64,000 bases of DNA from Chitinophaga silvatica (lineage in GTDB: Bacteria > Bacteroidota > Bacteroidia > Chitinophagales > Chitinophagaceae): positions 55,933 to 119,932 of the forward strand of contig NZ_QPMM01000018.1 of assembly GCF_003419895.1 (NCBI RefSeq). The letters are read 5' to 3'. Below the pieces are notes generated by a model that was not told the DNA's origin, made no database searches, and worked only from the letters and a program-made list of their open reading frames with translations. The position numbers and the translations under genes are program-made. Position 1 is the stretch's first letter. Each line of letters begins with the position of its first letter. Positions 62,367 to 64,000 of the stretch are shown here, piece by piece.

Positions 62367-62784
62367 TCATTCGCTTTCAAATCCAAATGAATACTTAATT
62401 AAAAGATTATTTCTAATAGTACATTTGATATAATATCCATGTTGATTGAACCTCTTCACAAAATAGTTATCTCTATCAAATGTATATACGACCTGTTCTA
62501 ATTTCTCCTTAACACTAGTCCTGTAGCTAGTTCCAATTCCTTTTACTACATAGCAAGCTAAGCACCTGTGTTTTTGTTTTATTTACTACTTCTATTGCAG
62601 GCAAAGAACCAGGTTGTTCAAACTGTTTGTTCCAACAATTTTCACCTAGTGCGTTTTCAGTACTTTTATAGTTATTGAGCTTAATTTAATTTACTGCTGT
62701 ATCGAAATTGAAATACCCACGTATCTGGGCACTGAGGTTTAAATTTATTAATAGGAAGATTGATATTATAGGGATAGTTTTCAT
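62367..62784 (-). pseudogene. Decayed secreted-protein gene
   Basis: In the 530-bp gap 62272-62801 the minus strand shows an ATG at 62784 and a good signal peptide (MKTIPIISIFLLINLNLSAQ). After 32 codons there is a TAA, then the same frame goes on about 45 codons, and a shifted frame continues with YVVKGIGTSYRTSVKEKLEQ and YTFDRDNYFVKRFNQHG and ends at TGA 62367. One stop and one frameshift thus break a gene of about 138 codons. It is next to another small secreted protein gene of the same strand. The family is not recognised. Confidence 0.6.
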
Positions 62785-62801
62785 TACATTAAAGGTTAGG
62801 G

Positions 62802-63170
62802 TCAATTTATTGTTGTTAGTCTGGTTATTGTGTATTTAGGGTAATCAGTTTTATTATAATCATTGAGTATTACATCTACCTTTAGCAGCTCCAATCCAGC
62901 CACTAATTCGGCATTAAACTTTGCAGATTTTTTTAAAATCTTTTCATAAGAATCAGGACACATAATAAAGCCAATTATTATTTTACCCCTATCCTTCCCT
63001 GATAACAATTTACATTTATATGCCTTTGCCCAAGACAAAATACCACAGGATGGAGGCATTTTGCTCGCTTCCAATAGAATTAGTTTTACACTTTCAGTTG
63101 GTTGCTGCGCCTGAGTATTATTGATCGATAAGAAAAAGAATATTACAATTGTTATTAAATTTTTTCTCAT
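62802..63170 (-). CDS. Hypothetical small secreted protein
   Basis: A 122-residue protein with a signal peptide ending NNTQAQ (about 22). The mature part (SVKLILLEASKMPPSCGILSW, then KCKLLSGKDRGKIIIGFIM) has three Cys residues and no known domain that I can name. PPSCGILSWAKAYKC could be held by a disulfide. It lies 17 bp upstream of the decayed gene at 62367-62784 and downstream of the GNAT gene, all on the minus strand, and may be a member of a recently mobile or degrading region. Function unknown. Confidence 0.6.
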   Translation of the reverse strand: MRKNLITIVIFFFLSINNTQAQQPTESVKLILLEASKMPPSCGILSWAKAYKCKLLSGKDRGKIIIGFIMCPDSYEKILKKSAKFNAELVAGLELLKVDVILNDYNKTDYPKYTITRLTTIN

Positions 63171-63208
63171 AAAACTAGATTTAACTTACTTCAGTAAGCA
63201 CAGGAATA

Positions 63209-63781
63209 TCAACTTTTATTCTTCCAATTATTCTTTTTTAATTCAAACCAATCTGTTGGGTCGCCTTCGTAATCAAAAGTTTCCAGGTTGGTAAATCCTA
63301 ATTTGGTCAGGACTTTTTTTGAATTCAGGTTTTTAGGATCTGTTATAGCAAAGATGGAATCGATATTCAGATTATTAAATCCATAATCCAGGATTGCATT
63401 TGAAGCTTCGGTGGCAAAACCTTTCCCCCAATGTTTTTTCTTAAACCTGAAACCAAGTTCATAAAAATTAATTTGGTTATTTAATGGTTCTCTAAAATAT
63501 TTCAGCCCTGCCCAACCTATACATTCGTTGGTAAATTTATCAACTACTGCCCAACGAGCAATTCCATTTTTCGAATATTGCTCTTTAATCATTTCGATCA
63601 CTTTCTTTATTTCGTCGATTGATTTTACAGGATGATTTTCAATATACAAGTGAACATCAGGGTCAGCATCCATTTCAAAAAGATCCATTTCATCGGTATA
63701 CTCTAATTCACGTATCAGGAGCCGCTCTGTTTCTATGGATATTTTCATTTTGTCAGGTATTACTCGTTTTTGATTTTCCAT
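63209..63781 (-). CDS. GNAT acetyltransferase, RimJ/RimL type
   Basis: A 190-residue N-acetyltransferase. ISIETERLLIRELEYTDEMD is the classic RimJ/RimL start, so ATG 63748 (MKISIETERL) is as likely as 63781. ARWAVVDKFTNECIGWAGLKY is the beta-4 strand region and FRFKKKHWGKGFATEASNAI the acetyl-CoA pyrophosphate loop. IFAITDPKNLNSKKVLTKLGF completes the fold. The substrate may be a ribosomal protein or small amine. The 219 bp upstream to the window end (63782-64000) holds no gene I can support. Confidence 0.9.
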   Translation of the reverse strand: MENQKRVIPDKMKISIETERLLIRELEYTDEMDLFEMDADPDVHLYIENHPVKSIDEIKKVIEMIKEQYSKNGIARWAVVDKFTNECIGWAGLKYFREPLNNQINFYELGFRFKKKHWGKGFATEASNAILDYGFNNLNIDSIFAITDPKNLNSKKVLTKLGFTNLETFDYEGDPTDWFELKKNNWKNKS

Positions 63782-64000
63782 AATTTACCTAAAATTTGTT
63801 TTGAATGGAGTTTTTTTTATAGACTTGGAAGGACTAATTATTGATTGGCATCTAATATTTGGAATTATTTTATACTGAGTGGGGTCCTGATTTTATTGGC
63901 TTTATGTGATTGGTAAATTTCTTTTACCGTAGGCTGGGCGGGGGCAAGCCCAATGCTATTAAGTTAAGGGAAATAGGCCCCGGTTTAATTATCTTTAAGT

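Noticed and set aside
63782..64000. Terminal 219 bp suspected to be part of an insertion sequence
   Set aside because: No inverted repeats, target duplication or transposase motif is visible within the window; the neighbouring sequence would be needed.
1..64000. tRNA or rRNA genes and riboswitches
   Set aside because: No tRNA cloverleaf with CCA-end pattern, rRNA core motif or known riboswitch core was seen on reading the intergenic regions; a covariance-model scan was not possible.

Overview
The window is a chromosomal stretch of a Bacteroidota bacterium, most likely a soil or plant-associated member of the Chitinophagaceae (Chitinophaga-like). This rests on two SusC/SusD pairs, two ECF sigma/FecR modules feeding TonB receptors, DUF4249 and DUF4142 lipoproteins, many lipobox and signal-peptide proteins, and weak Shine-Dalgarno signals. 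The genus is inference. No rRNA, tRNA, CRISPR array, complete insertion sequence or prophage was seen.

Layout. 1-6.0 kb: the tail of a YeeE/YedE transporter, a DUF4142 lipoprotein, a zinc-ribbon/SPFH-GYF pair resembling Bacillus YdjG/YdjI, an esterase, a lipoprotein relic and an acyl-CoA dehydrogenase. 6.4-11.7 kb: a sigma-FecR-TonB receptor-DUF4249 uptake operon. 11.7-18.8 kb: an M1 peptidase, an actin-like ATPase that looks circularly permuted and sits directly before a bactofilin, small lipoproteins, a TIGR00027 methyltransferase and a divergent Lrp regulator. 18.8-22.8 kb: an rRNA methyltransferase, methionine aminopeptidase, and a tightly overlapping operon of KptA, NADAR and PARG-like (TIGR02452) proteins, all three from ADP-ribose chemistry. 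23.1-31.9 kb: a DJ-1/PfpI protein, SusD, SusC, FecR with a divergent ECF sigma factor, and a Tat-exported Gfo/Idh oxidoreductase.

31.9-62.3 kb is a large glycoside-use region. On the minus strand a 12 kb operon encodes RhaT, the RhaD-RhaE fusion, RhaI, a rhamnulokinase-like kinase, an esterase, and GH106-like and GH78-like rhamnosidases. Together these cover release, import and full breakdown of L-rhamnose to DHAP and L-lactate. A GntR-type regulator is divergent from it. On the plus strand SusC and SusD are followed by a periplasmic c-type-cytochrome dehydrogenase, a DUF4432 epimerase-like protein, a cupin, a TIM-barrel isomerase/epimerase, a Gfo/Idh oxidoreductase and a DUF1080 hydrolase. 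That set fits the 3-keto-glycoside route. Matching 10-bp tandem repeats upstream of rhaT and of this susC, in the same orientation and at similar distance, suggest that one regulator controls both operons. An AT-rich island between them carries a truncated membrane glycosyltransferase, a secreted protein, a GT2 and a GT-C/PIG-V-like transferase.

The end of the window holds a decayed secreted-protein gene, a small secreted protein and a GNAT acetyltransferase. The most original candidates are the permuted actin-bactofilin pair, the KptA-NADAR-PARG operon and the shared tandem-repeat operator.
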